The position numbers and the translations under genes are program-made. This document shows, one piece after another, positions 32,890 to 41,473 of a stretch of DNA of 64,000 nucleotides (position 1 is the stretch's first letter; every line of letters begins with the position of its first letter). A model generated the notes under the pieces. The model was not told the origin of the DNA, did not search any database, and saw nothing but the letters and a program-made list of their open reading frames with translations. The DNA is from Actinomycetota bacterium (lineage in GTDB: Bacteria; Actinomycetota; Actinomycetes; S36-B12). Where the stretch lies: assembly GCA_030684515.1 (NCBI GenBank), contig JAUXVJ010000009.1, positions 434,001 to 498,000 of the forward strand, given 5' to 3'.

Positions 32890-33783
32890 GTGAGCGTGAC
32901 GGCTCCTCCCCGACTTCGCGTTGGCGTAATTGGCACTGGTCGAGCCGGATCAGTCATCGCCGCCGCCTTGCAGCGCGCCGGACACCTGGTGATCGCGGCT
33001 TCAGCGGTTTCGGATCTTTCGCGACTGCGCGCGGAAGCGCTGCTGCCGACTACGCCCATTGTTGATCTGGCAGAGGTCGCTGCCACAGTTGACCTAGTGC
33101 TCGTTGCGGTGCCTGACGATGCCTTGATTGGACTCGTACAAGGTTTGGCAAACGCCGGAGTGGTCACGCCTGGGCAATTCTGGATGCATTTGAGCGGCCG
33201 CTACGGCATCGCAGCGCTGGATGCAGTCACGCGCGACGGGGCCTTGCCATTGGCCATTCATCCGGTGATGTCCTTCACCGGAACCAGCATGGATCTCACT
33301 CGCCTGGCTGATTGCCCCTTCGGAGTGACGGCTCCGGAGGCGTTGAGAACTGCAGCGGAGGCATTGGTCATTGAAATGGGTGGCGAGCCAATCTGGGTGC
33401 CTGAAGGCAGTCGGCCGCTGTACCACGCAGCGCTCGCCTTCGGCTCGAACTTCCTGATCACGCTTGTTGCCCAAAGCACTGAACTGCTCGAACATGCTGG
33501 CATTGAGCGTCCGCAGCGAGTACTGGGCCCGTTGTTGGGAGCCAGTCTGGATAACGCCCTTCGACTTGGTGATCAGGCGTTGACCGGACCCGTGGCTCGT
33601 GGAGATGCAGGTTCGGTGGCCGCGCACCTTGAGGTCATTGGGGCCGAATCCAGCACGGCGCAGGATGCCTACCGTGCGCTCGCTCGCGTGACGGCAGATC
33701 GCGCAGTTGCCGCGGGACTGCTGTCGGCAGGTCTTGCCGGGCCTTTGCTTGAAGTGCTGAATTCGCAAGGCGAATCGTCATGA
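32890..33783 (+). CDS. DUF2520 Rossmann-fold oxidoreductase-like protein
   Basis: A 297-residue cytosolic protein. The N-terminal Rossmann domain starts RVGVIGTGRAGSVIAAAL, and the C-terminal half is the DUF2520 helical domain (PLYHAALAFGSNFLITLVAQ). This corresponds to the conserved actinobacterial protein upstream of panC (Rv3603c type), whose reaction is not established; ketopantoate-reductase-like or similar hydride chemistry is plausible. The GTG at 32890 is the start; no strong ribosome site. It overlaps panC by ATGA and diverges from the NuoD-like gene. Confidence 0.88.
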   Translation: MSVTAPPRLRVGVIGTGRAGSVIAAALQRAGHLVIAASAVSDLSRLRAEALLPTTPIVDLAEVAATVDLVLVAVPDDALIGLVQGLANAGVVTPGQFWMHLSGRYGIAALDAVTRDGALPLAIHPVMSFTGTSMDLTRLADCPFGVTAPEALRTAAEALVIEMGGEPIWVPEGSRPLYHAALAFGSNFLITLVAQSTELLEHAGIERPQRVLGPLLGASLDNALRLGDQALTGPVARGDAGSVAAHLEVIGAESSTAQDAYRALARVTADRAVAAGLLSAGLAGPLLEVLNSQGESS

Positions 33784-34643
33784 CGGCGCGATTGGTGTCA
33801 ACGCACGCAGAACTCAAGGCCGCACGCGGAACGCTGAGTCCGGTTGCAGTGGTGATGACGATGGGCGCCTTGCATGAAGGTCATGCCGAATTGATCCACT
33901 GCGCCCGGCAAGAGGTGGGACGCGGAGGCTGTGTCATCGTGACGGATTTTGTGAATCCGACCCAGTTTGGCGAAGCCGAGGACTTTGCTCGCTATCCGCG
34001 CACTTTGGAGCACGATCTGGACCTCGCGGGCGTGGCCGGCGCTGATCTTGTGTATGCACCGGCAGTCGAAGAGGTGTACGGCACCACAGATCTGGCACAT
34101 CTCCACGAGCAGGTAATGGTCCATCCGGGATCGCTGGGATCGATTCTTGAAGGCAAGTCGCGCCCTGGTCATTTTCAGGGGATGCTCACCGTGGTTGCCA
34201 AGTTCCTGCACCTCACTGAACCAGACGTCGCCTTCTTCGGGCAGAAGGACTACCAGCAGCTCGCGCTCATCACCTCGATGGTGAACTCGCTGTGCTTCTC
34301 GATCAGAGTTGTGGGAGTGCCGACTGTTCGTGAGGAGGACGGCCTGGCCAGAAGCAGTCGTAATCGATTCCTCACCAAGCAGGAGCGCACCACGGCCGTT
34401 GCGCTGTCCCGAGCCATCGCGGTTGCGGCTGAAGTGGCAGCCCAAGACGGAGCGCGGGCAGGTGAACGTGCAGGCCATGCCGTCCTTGCCTTGCATCCGG
34501 AGATCAATCTCGACTACCTGGTCATCACCAACCCCGAACTGGGCCCCGCCACCGTTGGCGAAGGTCGCGTGCTCGTTGCAGCCAACATTGGAGTCGTTCG
34601 TTTGATCGACAACATGCCGTGCGTCATCGGTGGCAGTGCGTGA
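33780..34643 (+). CDS. panC: Pantothenate synthetase
   Basis: Joins pantoate and beta-alanine with ATP to make pantothenate, a CoA precursor. 287 residues. The nucleotidyl-transferase HxGH-type motif is in TMGALHEGHAELI, and the family pattern KSRPGHFQGMLTVVAKF and AFFGQKDYQQLA are intact. It is coupled by overlaps to the DUF2520 gene and nadB. No panD, panB or panE is present in the window, so beta-alanine and pantoate supply lie elsewhere. Confidence 0.96.
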   Translation: MTARLVSTHAELKAARGTLSPVAVVMTMGALHEGHAELIHCARQEVGRGGCVIVTDFVNPTQFGEAEDFARYPRTLEHDLDLAGVAGADLVYAPAVEEVYGTTDLAHLHEQVMVHPGSLGSILEGKSRPGHFQGMLTVVAKFLHLTEPDVAFFGQKDYQQLALITSMVNSLCFSIRVVGVPTVREEDGLARSSRNRFLTKQERTTAVALSRAIAVAAEVAAQDGARAGERAGHAVLALHPEINLDYLVITNPELGPATVGEGRVLVAANIGVVRLIDNMPCVIGGSA

Positions 34644-36298
34644 GCATTCTGCCCATCCAACTCACTGCGGCACAGCCGGGTTGGACAGTGAGTGCCGACG
34701 TGATCGTCGTGGGCTCTGGCATCGCAGGTCTGACTACGGCATTGCATGCTCGCCGAGCCGGGCTCTCAGTGCTCTTGGTGACCAAGGCGACCGTGAATGA
34801 AGGATCCACCCAATGGGCGCAAGGGGGGATTGCAGCGGCTTTGGCCGATGACGATTCGCCGGCCGAGCACCTCGAGGACACCTTGGTTGCTGGAGTGGGT
34901 CTCTGCGACGAAGAAGCAGTCCGTGTGCTTGTCACCGAGGGTCCAGGCGCAGTGCGGGGACTCATGCGGCTCGGAGCTCGCTTTGATACCGACCCCGGAG
35001 GCGCAATCTCCCTTTCGCGCGAAGGCGGGCACCATCGAGATCGGATTGCCCATGCCGGTGGCGATGCGACTGGTGCTGAGATCTCGCGAGCGCTGGTACA
35101 GGCCGTTGCACGTGATCCTGGCATCGAGCTTGTTGAGAATGCACTGGCGCTTGACCTGATCACCGATGCCTCAGGGGCAACTCAAGGCATCACCTTGCAC
35201 GTGATGGGTCAAGGACAACGCGACGGCGTGGGCGCGGCCCTTGCTCCGCAAGTCGTCCTGGCCACGGGAGGATTTGGTCAGGTCTTCCGGCAGACGACCA
35301 ATCCGTACGTGTCAACTGGCGATGGCGTGGGCCTTGCGCTGCGCGCGGGTGCGGACATAGCCGATGTCGAATTCGTGCAGTTCCATCCCACGGTGATGTG
35401 GCTTGGACCATTCGCGCAAGGGCAGCAACCGCTGGTGTCGGAGGCCGTGCGCGGCGAAGGCGCCTTCCTCATTGATGCAGCTGGTGATCGCTTCATGTCC
35501 AAGGTGCACGAGATGGCTGATCTGGCACCCCGCGACGTTGTGGCCAAGGCGATCATGCGTCGCATCCGCGAATCCGGCACTGATCATGTCTGGCTCGACG
35601 GTCGTGCTCTCGGGGCGGATACCTGGGTGCGTCGCTTTCCCACGATTTTGGAGTCATGTCGATCGCGCGGGATCGACCCGGTCACTGATCTCATTCCCGT
35701 TGGTCCAGCTCAGCACTATGTCTCCGGCGGAGTGCTCACAGATCTGCACGGCCGCACATCGATCCCGGGTCTGTATGCCTGTGGCGAAGTCGCCTGCACC
35801 GGAGTCCATGGTGCCAACCGGCTTGCCTCAAATTCTCTGCTTGAAGGCCTGGTCTTCGCCGGTCGCATCGGCGCGCGGATGGCTGTGCACCCCGGCGTAG
35901 TGCGCGATCCGATCCTGCCCGAGCGCGGCGGGCAGCGGCTGCTTGCACATCAGGCGCGCCGCCGTGTGCAGAAGACGATGGACAGCCATGTTGGTGTATT
36001 GCGAAGCGAGCACTCGCTCGAACTGGCCAGCAAAGAGCTCACAGTGCTTGCCTCGTCACAGGAGGGTCGTCCCAGTACCGAGGATTGGGAGACGACCAAC
36101 ATTCACACCTTGGCCTCAGTTGTCACCCATCATGCGGCCCTGCGCACTGAGACACGTGGCTCGCATTGGCGTGAGGACTATCCCTTGATCGACGATGAGC
36201 ACTGGCGTCTTCGACTGGTGACCAACCTGGAAAGCGATGGCACACTGCGCACTCGCAAGGTCTCGCGAACTGGCGCTTCCTACCAAGACGAAGGGTGA
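34640..36298 (+). CDS. nadB: L-aspartate oxidase
   Basis: FAD enzyme making iminoaspartate for NAD synthesis, about 552 residues. The FAD Rossmann motif VIVVGSGIAGLTTALHA is near the N-terminus, and EGSTQWAQGGIAAAL, the active-site HHRDRIAHAGGDATG and the flavin-binding GLYACGEVACTGVHGANRLASNSLLEGLVF are complete. The GTG start overlaps panC (GTGA). With nadC it makes quinolinate to nicotinate mononucleotide; nadA is not in the window. Confidence 0.95.
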   Translation: MSILPIQLTAAQPGWTVSADVIVVGSGIAGLTTALHARRAGLSVLLVTKATVNEGSTQWAQGGIAAALADDDSPAEHLEDTLVAGVGLCDEEAVRVLVTEGPGAVRGLMRLGARFDTDPGGAISLSREGGHHRDRIAHAGGDATGAEISRALVQAVARDPGIELVENALALDLITDASGATQGITLHVMGQGQRDGVGAALAPQVVLATGGFGQVFRQTTNPYVSTGDGVGLALRAGADIADVEFVQFHPTVMWLGPFAQGQQPLVSEAVRGEGAFLIDAAGDRFMSKVHEMADLAPRDVVAKAIMRRIRESGTDHVWLDGRALGADTWVRRFPTILESCRSRGIDPVTDLIPVGPAQHYVSGGVLTDLHGRTSIPGLYACGEVACTGVHGANRLASNSLLEGLVFAGRIGARMAVHPGVVRDPILPERGGQRLLAHQARRRVQKTMDSHVGVLRSEHSLELASKELTVLASSQEGRPSTEDWETTNIHTLASVVTHHAALRTETRGSHWREDYPLIDDEHWRLRLVTNLESDGTLRTRKVSRTGASYQDEG

Positions 36299-36300
36299 GC

Positions 36301-37203
36301 ATGTCTGAGCTCGAACTGCTTGGCCCGACAATCTCGCAGATGTTGACAGCGGCGCAGCTTGATCCGGCTCTCGTGTGCCAGCTCATTGGGCTGGCCATCG
36401 ACGAAGATCTCGATGGCGGAGTCGATGTCACGACAGTTGCTACCGTGCCGAGTGGACAGCAATCCATCCTTGACTTTGTGGCGCGCAAGCCCGGGGTCGT
36501 TGCGGGAATCCCTGTGGCAGCCGCGGTCTTCATGATGGTCTGCGCTGATGATGACCTGACTATTGACTTCGCGAGCAATGATGGCGATGAACTGCTTGCT
36601 GGAGATCTTGTGCTCTCAGTGCGCTCGTCAACCCACGCGCTGTTGCAGGCGGAGCGACCCGCACTCAATTTTCTGGGTCACTTGAGTGGCATCGCCACCC
36701 TCACGCGTACCTGGGTTCAGGCCATTGCGGGCACGGGTGCAGCTATACGCGACACCCGCAAGACCACACCAGGCTTTCGTGCGCTGGAGAAGTACGCAGT
36801 GCGGTGTGGTGGGGGAGTCAACCATCGGATGTCGCTCTCTGATGCCGCGCTTGTGAAAGACAACCATGTACTTGCTGCGGGTGGCGTTGCAGAGGCCTTC
36901 GCATTGGTTCGCAAGGCCTTCCCGGGCACCCCCGTCGAGGTGGAAGTCGATTCGCTCGATCAGCTCGCCGAGGTAGTCGAGGCTGGTGCCGATCTGGTGC
37001 TGCTCGACAACTTCACGGTGGCACAAACCCTCGAGGCGGTGGCATTGGTGAACGGTCGAGCCCGGCTCGAGGCGTCTGGAGGGCTCTCGATCGACGTGGC
37101 GCATGCTGTGGCAGCCACCGGAGTCGACTACCTTGCTGTCGGTGCGCTGACCCACTCAGCGCCAGTACTCGATATCGGCGCGGATCTCAGACAGGCGGAC
37201 TGA
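36301..37203 (+). CDS. nadC: Nicotinate-nucleotide pyrophosphorylase (carboxylating)
   Basis: Converts quinolinate and PRPP to nicotinate mononucleotide, about 300 residues. The substrate-binding elements are present: RDTRKTTPGFRALEKYAVRCGGG with Arg/Lys contacts, HRMSLSDAALVKDNH, and the barrel strand VEVEVDSLDQL and ADLVLLDNF. The ATG at 36301 is preferred; a GTG at 36295 overlaps the nadB stop. The coaX ATG shares its last base with this stop codon. Confidence 0.95.
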   Translation: MSELELLGPTISQMLTAAQLDPALVCQLIGLAIDEDLDGGVDVTTVATVPSGQQSILDFVARKPGVVAGIPVAAAVFMMVCADDDLTIDFASNDGDELLAGDLVLSVRSSTHALLQAERPALNFLGHLSGIATLTRTWVQAIAGTGAAIRDTRKTTPGFRALEKYAVRCGGGVNHRMSLSDAALVKDNHVLAAGGVAEAFALVRKAFPGTPVEVEVDSLDQLAEVVEAGADLVLLDNFTVAQTLEAVALVNGRARLEASGGLSIDVAHAVAATGVDYLAVGALTHSAPVLDIGADLRQAD

Positions 37204-37964
37204 TGCTCCTCACAATTGACGTAGGCAACACGAACACCGTCGTTGGCATGTTCGATGGCGAGGATCTGACCGCCTCCTGGCGCATCAAGACCGACGCGCG
37301 GGACACGGCTGACGAGATCGCACTGACATTCCGCGGACTGCTCGACGGCCATGCGCCCATTACCGGCATCGCGCTGTGCAGCACTGTGCCATCAGTGCTG
37401 CGCGAGATGCGGCTCATGCTGTCTCGCTATTACGGCAATATCGAGACCGTCATCGTCGAGCCCGGAACCAAGACCGGTGTGCCAGTGCTCACGGACAACC
37501 CCAAAGAGGTGGGCACCGATCGCATCGTCAATACGGTTGCGGCTTTCGCGCTCTACGGAGGACCAAGCATCGTCGTTGACTTCGGCACCTCGACCAATCT
37601 CGACGTCGTCTCGGCGAAAGGTGAATTCCTTGGCGGCGCGCTCGCCCCTGGTATCGAGATCTCCCTTGATGCATTGGCGCAGCGTGCGGCAGCCCTGCGC
37701 AAGATCGAACTCATCCGCCCTCGGGCAGCCATTGGCAAGAACACTGTTGAAGCCTTGCAGTCAGGCGCGCTCTACGGATTCGCTGGTCAGGTGGACGGAA
37801 TGGTTGATCGCATCTGTGAAGAGTTGGACGAGGTCACTGCCGTGATCGCCACTGGTGGGCTGGCCACCATCGTCATCGACGAGTCACGCACCATCACCCA
37901 TCACGAGCCTGACCTGACCCTGATCGGTCTGCGCCTGGTATTCGAGCGCAATTCAGCGCGCTAG
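37203..37964 (+). CDS. coaX: Type III pantothenate kinase
   Basis: Phosphorylates pantothenate in the first committed CoA step; 253 residues of the ASKHA fold. Phosphate motif LLTIDVGNTNTVVGMFDG is at the N-terminus, and the adenosine and metal contacts are in VVDFGTSTNLDVV and the GGALAPGIEISLDAL segment. It follows nadC by a one-base overlap and converges on a HAD gene with a 12-base tail overlap. In Mycobacterium the same gene lies between panD and lysS. Confidence 0.95.
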   Translation: MLLTIDVGNTNTVVGMFDGEDLTASWRIKTDARDTADEIALTFRGLLDGHAPITGIALCSTVPSVLREMRLMLSRYYGNIETVIVEPGTKTGVPVLTDNPKEVGTDRIVNTVAAFALYGGPSIVVDFGTSTNLDVVSAKGEFLGGALAPGIEISLDALAQRAAALRKIELIRPRAAIGKNTVEALQSGALYGFAGQVDGMVDRICEELDEVTAVIATGGLATIVIDESRTITHHEPDLTLIGLRLVFERNSAR

Positions 37965-38669
37965 ATCCACACTGGCTCGCACCAGGCCAAGTACCACAGC
38001 AAGTCCATGTGTCGCCCCGCGCGTGCGCGGAAGCACCAGAGTGCGCATGCCAAGTCCGGTGCCGCCGACGTCATCGTGTCCGCTGTCGCCGACCATCAAT
38101 GACTCGGCAGCCGTGCTACCCAGGGCATCGAGCACTGCGGTGAAGATGGCGAGCTCTGGTTTGACTACTCCGATCTCGCACGAGAGCACAACGGCATCGG
38201 CGTAACTCGAGAGCCCCTCACGACGGAGCACGTCGTGCAACGGCAGAGCGGCGTTGGAGAGAAAGCCCACCTTCACCCCCAGTTGTCGTAGAGCGGCAAG
38301 GGTCGGAGCGGCATCTTCATAGGCGTGCCAGGTATCCAGAATCACGTCGTACAGGGCAGCAGCCAACTGCGGGTCCAGATCAGGGCCCTGTGCGAGCAAT
38401 GCGTGGAAGACCTGCTCGTGGGCCTGAGACGACAGATCGCGCTCACTGCCTGGATCAAGCACACGTGCGTTCTCCCACACTCTGTCCAAGAACAGGGCCA
38501 ATTCGGCGTGCGCATCGGCAGCCAAGGCCAGCCCGGACTTTGTCAGCGCGAAGTCCAGCCATTGCCGCGAGTCACCCTGATCGATGAGTGTGGAGTGGAC
38601 ATCGAATATGACGGTGGTGATCGGAATAACCGGATTGAACGGTGCCTGTGCGGCGGCTTCGACGAGCAT
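37953..38669 (-). CDS. HAD family hydrolase with variant motif I
   Basis: About 238 residues with a haloacid dehalogenase core and a helical cap. The nucleophile Asp23 is in VIFDVHSTLID; the usual general-acid Asp two residues later is replaced by His25. Motif II is FLSNAALPL, motif III Lys is in GVVKPE, motif IV GDSGHDDVGGTG. The pattern is close to dehalogenase/phosphatase HADs, but the D-to-H change makes the reaction uncertain. The start is set at ATG 38669, giving a 37-base gap to the divergent lysS. Confidence 0.82.
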   Translation of the reverse strand: MLVEAAAQAPFNPVIPITTVIFDVHSTLIDQGDSRQWLDFALTKSGLALAADAHAELALFLDRVWENARVLDPGSERDLSSQAHEQVFHALLAQGPDLDPQLAAALYDVILDTWHAYEDAAPTLAALRQLGVKVGFLSNAALPLHDVLRREGLSSYADAVVLSCEIGVVKPELAIFTAVLDALGSTAAESLMVGDSGHDDVGGTGLGMRTLVLPRTRGATHGLAVVLGLVRASVDLAR

Positions 38670-38706
38670 GCTTGCAGCGTAAGCCTTGCCGCTAGCCTTG
38701 CCTGTC

Positions 38707-40212
38707 GTGACCACTGACCACGACGAAGAGCTCGACCTCCCTGAGCAGATGCGTATTCGCCTGGACAAGCGCGCCCGATTGGCGCAGCAGGGTCGTGATC
38801 CTTACCCCGTCTCCTTGCCTGTTACGCACTCGATTGCCGCTGTGCGTGCTGAGTTTCCTGATTTGGAAACTGATACCCAGACCTCCGTCATCGTTGGCAT
38901 CGCAGGGCGGGTGATATTCGTGCGCAATACCGGCAAATTGTGTTTCGCCACTCTGCGCGCTGGCGATGGAACCGAGATTCAGGCAATGCTGTCGCTGGCC
39001 AATGTCGGCGAAGAGGCCCTGGATGACTGGAAGTCCCTGGTCGACCTGGGTGACCACGTCTTCATCGAAGGCGAAGTCATCACCTCCAAGCGTGGCGAGC
39101 TCTCGGTGCTGGCAAATTGGTGGGCAATGGCGGCGAAGTCGCTGCGGCCGCTCCCTGTGGCGCACAAGCCGATGAATGACGACAGTCGCATTCGGCAGCG
39201 CTACTTGGATCTGATCATGCGTCCCGAGGCGCGACAGATGGCAGCGACCCGAGTCGCAGTGGTGAGTCAGGTGCGCAAGAGCCTTGAGGGACGCGGCTAC
39301 TTCGAGATCGAGACGCCGATGCTGCAGACCATGCATGGCGGTGCCACTGCCCGCCCGTTCATCACCACATCCAATGCCTTCGACATGCAGCTCTTCCTTC
39401 GGATCGCCCCGGAACTGTTCTTGAAGCGGGCAGTTGTCGGCGGTATGGAGCGGGTCTTTGAGATCAACCGCAACTTTCGCAATGAGGGCGCTGACTCAAC
39501 CCACTCACCTGAATTCGCGATGCTGGAGTTCTATCAGGCCTACGCCGACTACATCGAGATGGCGCAGACGACCCGTGAGTTGATTCAGGAAGCAGTCTTC
39601 GCGGTGTTCGGCTCACACATCGCCACCCATATGGATGGCACGGAACTTGATCTCTCGGGCGAATGGCCGATGATCTCCTTGTACGGATCGCTATCAGAGG
39701 CAGTTGGTGAGCAGGTCACTCCCCAGACCTCACGCGAGCGACTGATTGAACTGGCAAGAGCTGTTGAAATCGAAGTCGGTCCTACCTGGGTCAACGGCAA
39801 GATCGTCGAAGAGCTATTCGAGCACCACGTCATTGAGGGCTTCGGTGGTCGTCCCACCTTCGTGATCGACTTTCCTGTCGATACCTCACCATTGACGCGC
39901 GATCACCGCACTGATGTGGGCAAGGTCGAGAAGTGGGACCTCTATATCAATGGGTATGAGCAGGCCACTGGTTACTCGGAGTTGGTGGACCCAGTGATTC
40001 AGCGTGAGCGCCTGATAGAGCAGGCGGCATTGGGTGCGCGAGGCGATGTCGAAGCAATGAAGCTTGATGAGGATTTTCTACGCGCACTTGAGCACGGCAT
40101 GCCTCCTTCCGGCGGTGTCGGTGTTGGCATCGATCGACTGCTCATGACTCTTACGGGTCTGGGCATCCGTGAGACGATCCTCTTCCCACTCGTCAAGCCT
40201 GAACGGCTGTAA
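38707..40212 (+). CDS. lysS: Lysyl-tRNA synthetase (class II)
   Basis: Charges tRNA-Lys; about 501 residues from a GTG at 38707 (TTG codons at 38686 and 38698 are alternatives). An OB-fold anticodon-binding domain (about 60-150) is followed by the class II catalytic core with motif 1 ([21 protein letters not shown]), motif 2 ([20 protein letters not shown]) and motif 3 ([13 protein letters not shown]). The start is leader-poor; a divergent HAD gene lies immediately upstream. Confidence 0.96.
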   Translation: MTTDHDEELDLPEQMRIRLDKRARLAQQGRDPYPVSLPVTHSIAAVRAEFPDLETDTQTSVIVGIAGRVIFVRNTGKLCFATLRAGDGTEIQAMLSLANVGEEALDDWKSLVDLGDHVFIEGEVITSKRGELSVLANWWAMAAKSLRPLPVAHKPMNDDSRIRQRYLDLIMRPEARQMAATRVAVVSQVRKSLEGRGYFEIETPMLQTMHGGATARPFITTSNAFDMQLFLRIAPELFLKRAVVGGMERVFEINRNFRNEGADSTHSPEFAMLEFYQAYADYIEMAQTTRELIQEAVFAVFGSHIATHMDGTELDLSGEWPMISLYGSLSEAVGEQVTPQTSRERLIELARAVEIEVGPTWVNGKIVEELFEHHVIEGFGGRPTFVIDFPVDTSPLTRDHRTDVGKVEKWDLYINGYEQATGYSELVDPVIQRERLIEQAALGARGDVEAMKLDEDFLRALEHGMPPSGGVGVGIDRLLMTLTGLGIRETILFPLVKPERL

Positions 40213-40226
40213 TCGCAAGGAGTCCT

Positions 40227-40718
40227 GTGCTTGTACGTCCTGCGCATCCGCGCGATGTGCCTGCTATTCGCGAGATGGTGGAGTACTACGCCTCGCGCGG
40301 GATCCTGCTTGCCAAGGCCACGGTGACCCTGTACGAGCAGATTCAAGAGTTCTACGTGGCTGAAGACGGCGATGAAGTGATCGGTTGCGGTGCTCTGCAC
40401 ATCATGTGGGAGGACCTTGCTGAAGTGCGCACCGTTGCAGTGCGTCCCACCACCACTCGCTCCGGTGTGGGCTCGGCAATTCTGCATGCGCTGATTGAGC
40501 GCGCTCGCGAGTTGGATATCTCTCGGATCTTCTGCCTGACCTTTGAGACTCGCTTCTTCGGAAGCCACGGCTTCAAGGAGATCGACGGTGCGCCCGTGGA
40601 TCCGGCGGTGTACCAGCAATTGCTCCAGTCCTATGACGAGGGTGTGGCAGAAATGCTCGGTCTGGAGCGAGTCAAGCCCAACACCTTGGGCAATCATCGA
40701 ATGCTTCTGGAGTTGTGA
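40227..40718 (+). CDS. GNAT amino-acid N-acetyltransferase (stand-alone ArgA-like)
   Basis: A 163-residue GNAT protein. The acetyl-CoA binding signature V(R)TVAVRPTTTRSGVGSAI is near residues 72-90. It resembles the short actinobacterial N-acetylglutamate synthase (Rv2747 type), which lacks the kinase-like domain of E. coli ArgA, in LAEVRTVAVRP and LTFETRFFGSHGF. The GTG start has an AAGGAG site. It lies in a non-arg context between lysS and an amidase gene, so substrate assignment is moderate. Confidence 0.8.
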   Translation: MLVRPAHPRDVPAIREMVEYYASRGILLAKATVTLYEQIQEFYVAEDGDEVIGCGALHIMWEDLAEVRTVAVRPTTTRSGVGSAILHALIERARELDISRIFCLTFETRFFGSHGFKEIDGAPVDPAVYQQLLQSYDEGVAEMLGLERVKPNTLGNHRMLLEL

Positions 40719-41473
40719 AGCGCTTCGCTGCGGTGCTGCTTGGCACCTTGATTCTGGTTGCTGCGCCATCCCCGACACTGGCTGCAGACGGCGTACTTGC
40801 CGGCGCAGTCATTGCCTTGGACCCCGGTCATCAATTGGGAAACAGCAATCCGAAGTTCAGTTCGCAGATGAAGCAGAAGCGCTTCAATGGCACCATTGTG
40901 AAGTCGTGCAATACGACTGGCACCGCGACGAACAAAGGGCTTCCTGAAGCTACCTTCACTTGGCGGGTGAGCCAGCAGCTCAAGAAGCTCCTGGAAGATC
41001 AGGGCGCTCGAGTTGAACTGACCCGCACGAGCAACTCGCGCGACTCTTGGGGCCCATGCGTATGGGATAGAGGTGGATTCAGCCAGAAGGTGGGCGCGAA
41101 TCTGTTCGTCAGCATCCATGGCGATGGCGCCCCGGCCAAGGGCCGCGGCTTCCACGTGATCGCGCCCGGACGAATCAAGGCCTGGACCAACGACATTGCT
41201 GCCGGGAGTCGAACTCTGGCGCGCAGCATGATCGATGGCATGCAGCGGGCCGGAGCCACGCCCGCTACCTATCTCTCCAGCCCGCTGTCAGTGCGGACGG
41301 ATCAGTCAACGTTGAACTTCAACGGTGTTCCTGCTGTGATTGTTGAACTGGGCAATATGCGCAACGCGCAGGATGCCGCACAGATGTCCTCGACGGCAGG
41401 TGTGAAGCAGTACGCACAGCAAATTGCGACAGGGATCAGCCGGTATTGCGCAGTCCAGTCGCGATGCCGTTGA
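40715..41473 (+). CDS. N-acetylmuramoyl-L-alanine amidase (Amidase_3), exported
   Basis: Zinc amidase of 252 residues that cleaves the glycan-peptide bond of peptidoglycan. A signal peptide is at about 1-23 (ending LAA). The catalytic domain starts VIALDPGHQLGN with the first zinc His. Glu in GLPEATFTWRV, His in LFVSIHGDGAP and the catalytic Glu in AVIVELGNMRN are all in place. There is no cell-wall binding repeat. The GTG start overlaps the acetyltransferase stop, and the 3' end overlaps convergent ppc by 38 bases. Confidence 0.92.
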   Translation: MKRFAAVLLGTLILVAAPSPTLAADGVLAGAVIALDPGHQLGNSNPKFSSQMKQKRFNGTIVKSCNTTGTATNKGLPEATFTWRVSQQLKKLLEDQGARVELTRTSNSRDSWGPCVWDRGGFSQKVGANLFVSIHGDGAPAKGRGFHVIAPGRIKAWTNDIAAGSRTLARSMIDGMQRAGATPATYLSSPLSVRTDQSTLNFNGVPAVIVELGNMRNAQDAAQMSSTAGVKQYAQQIATGISRYCAVQSRCR

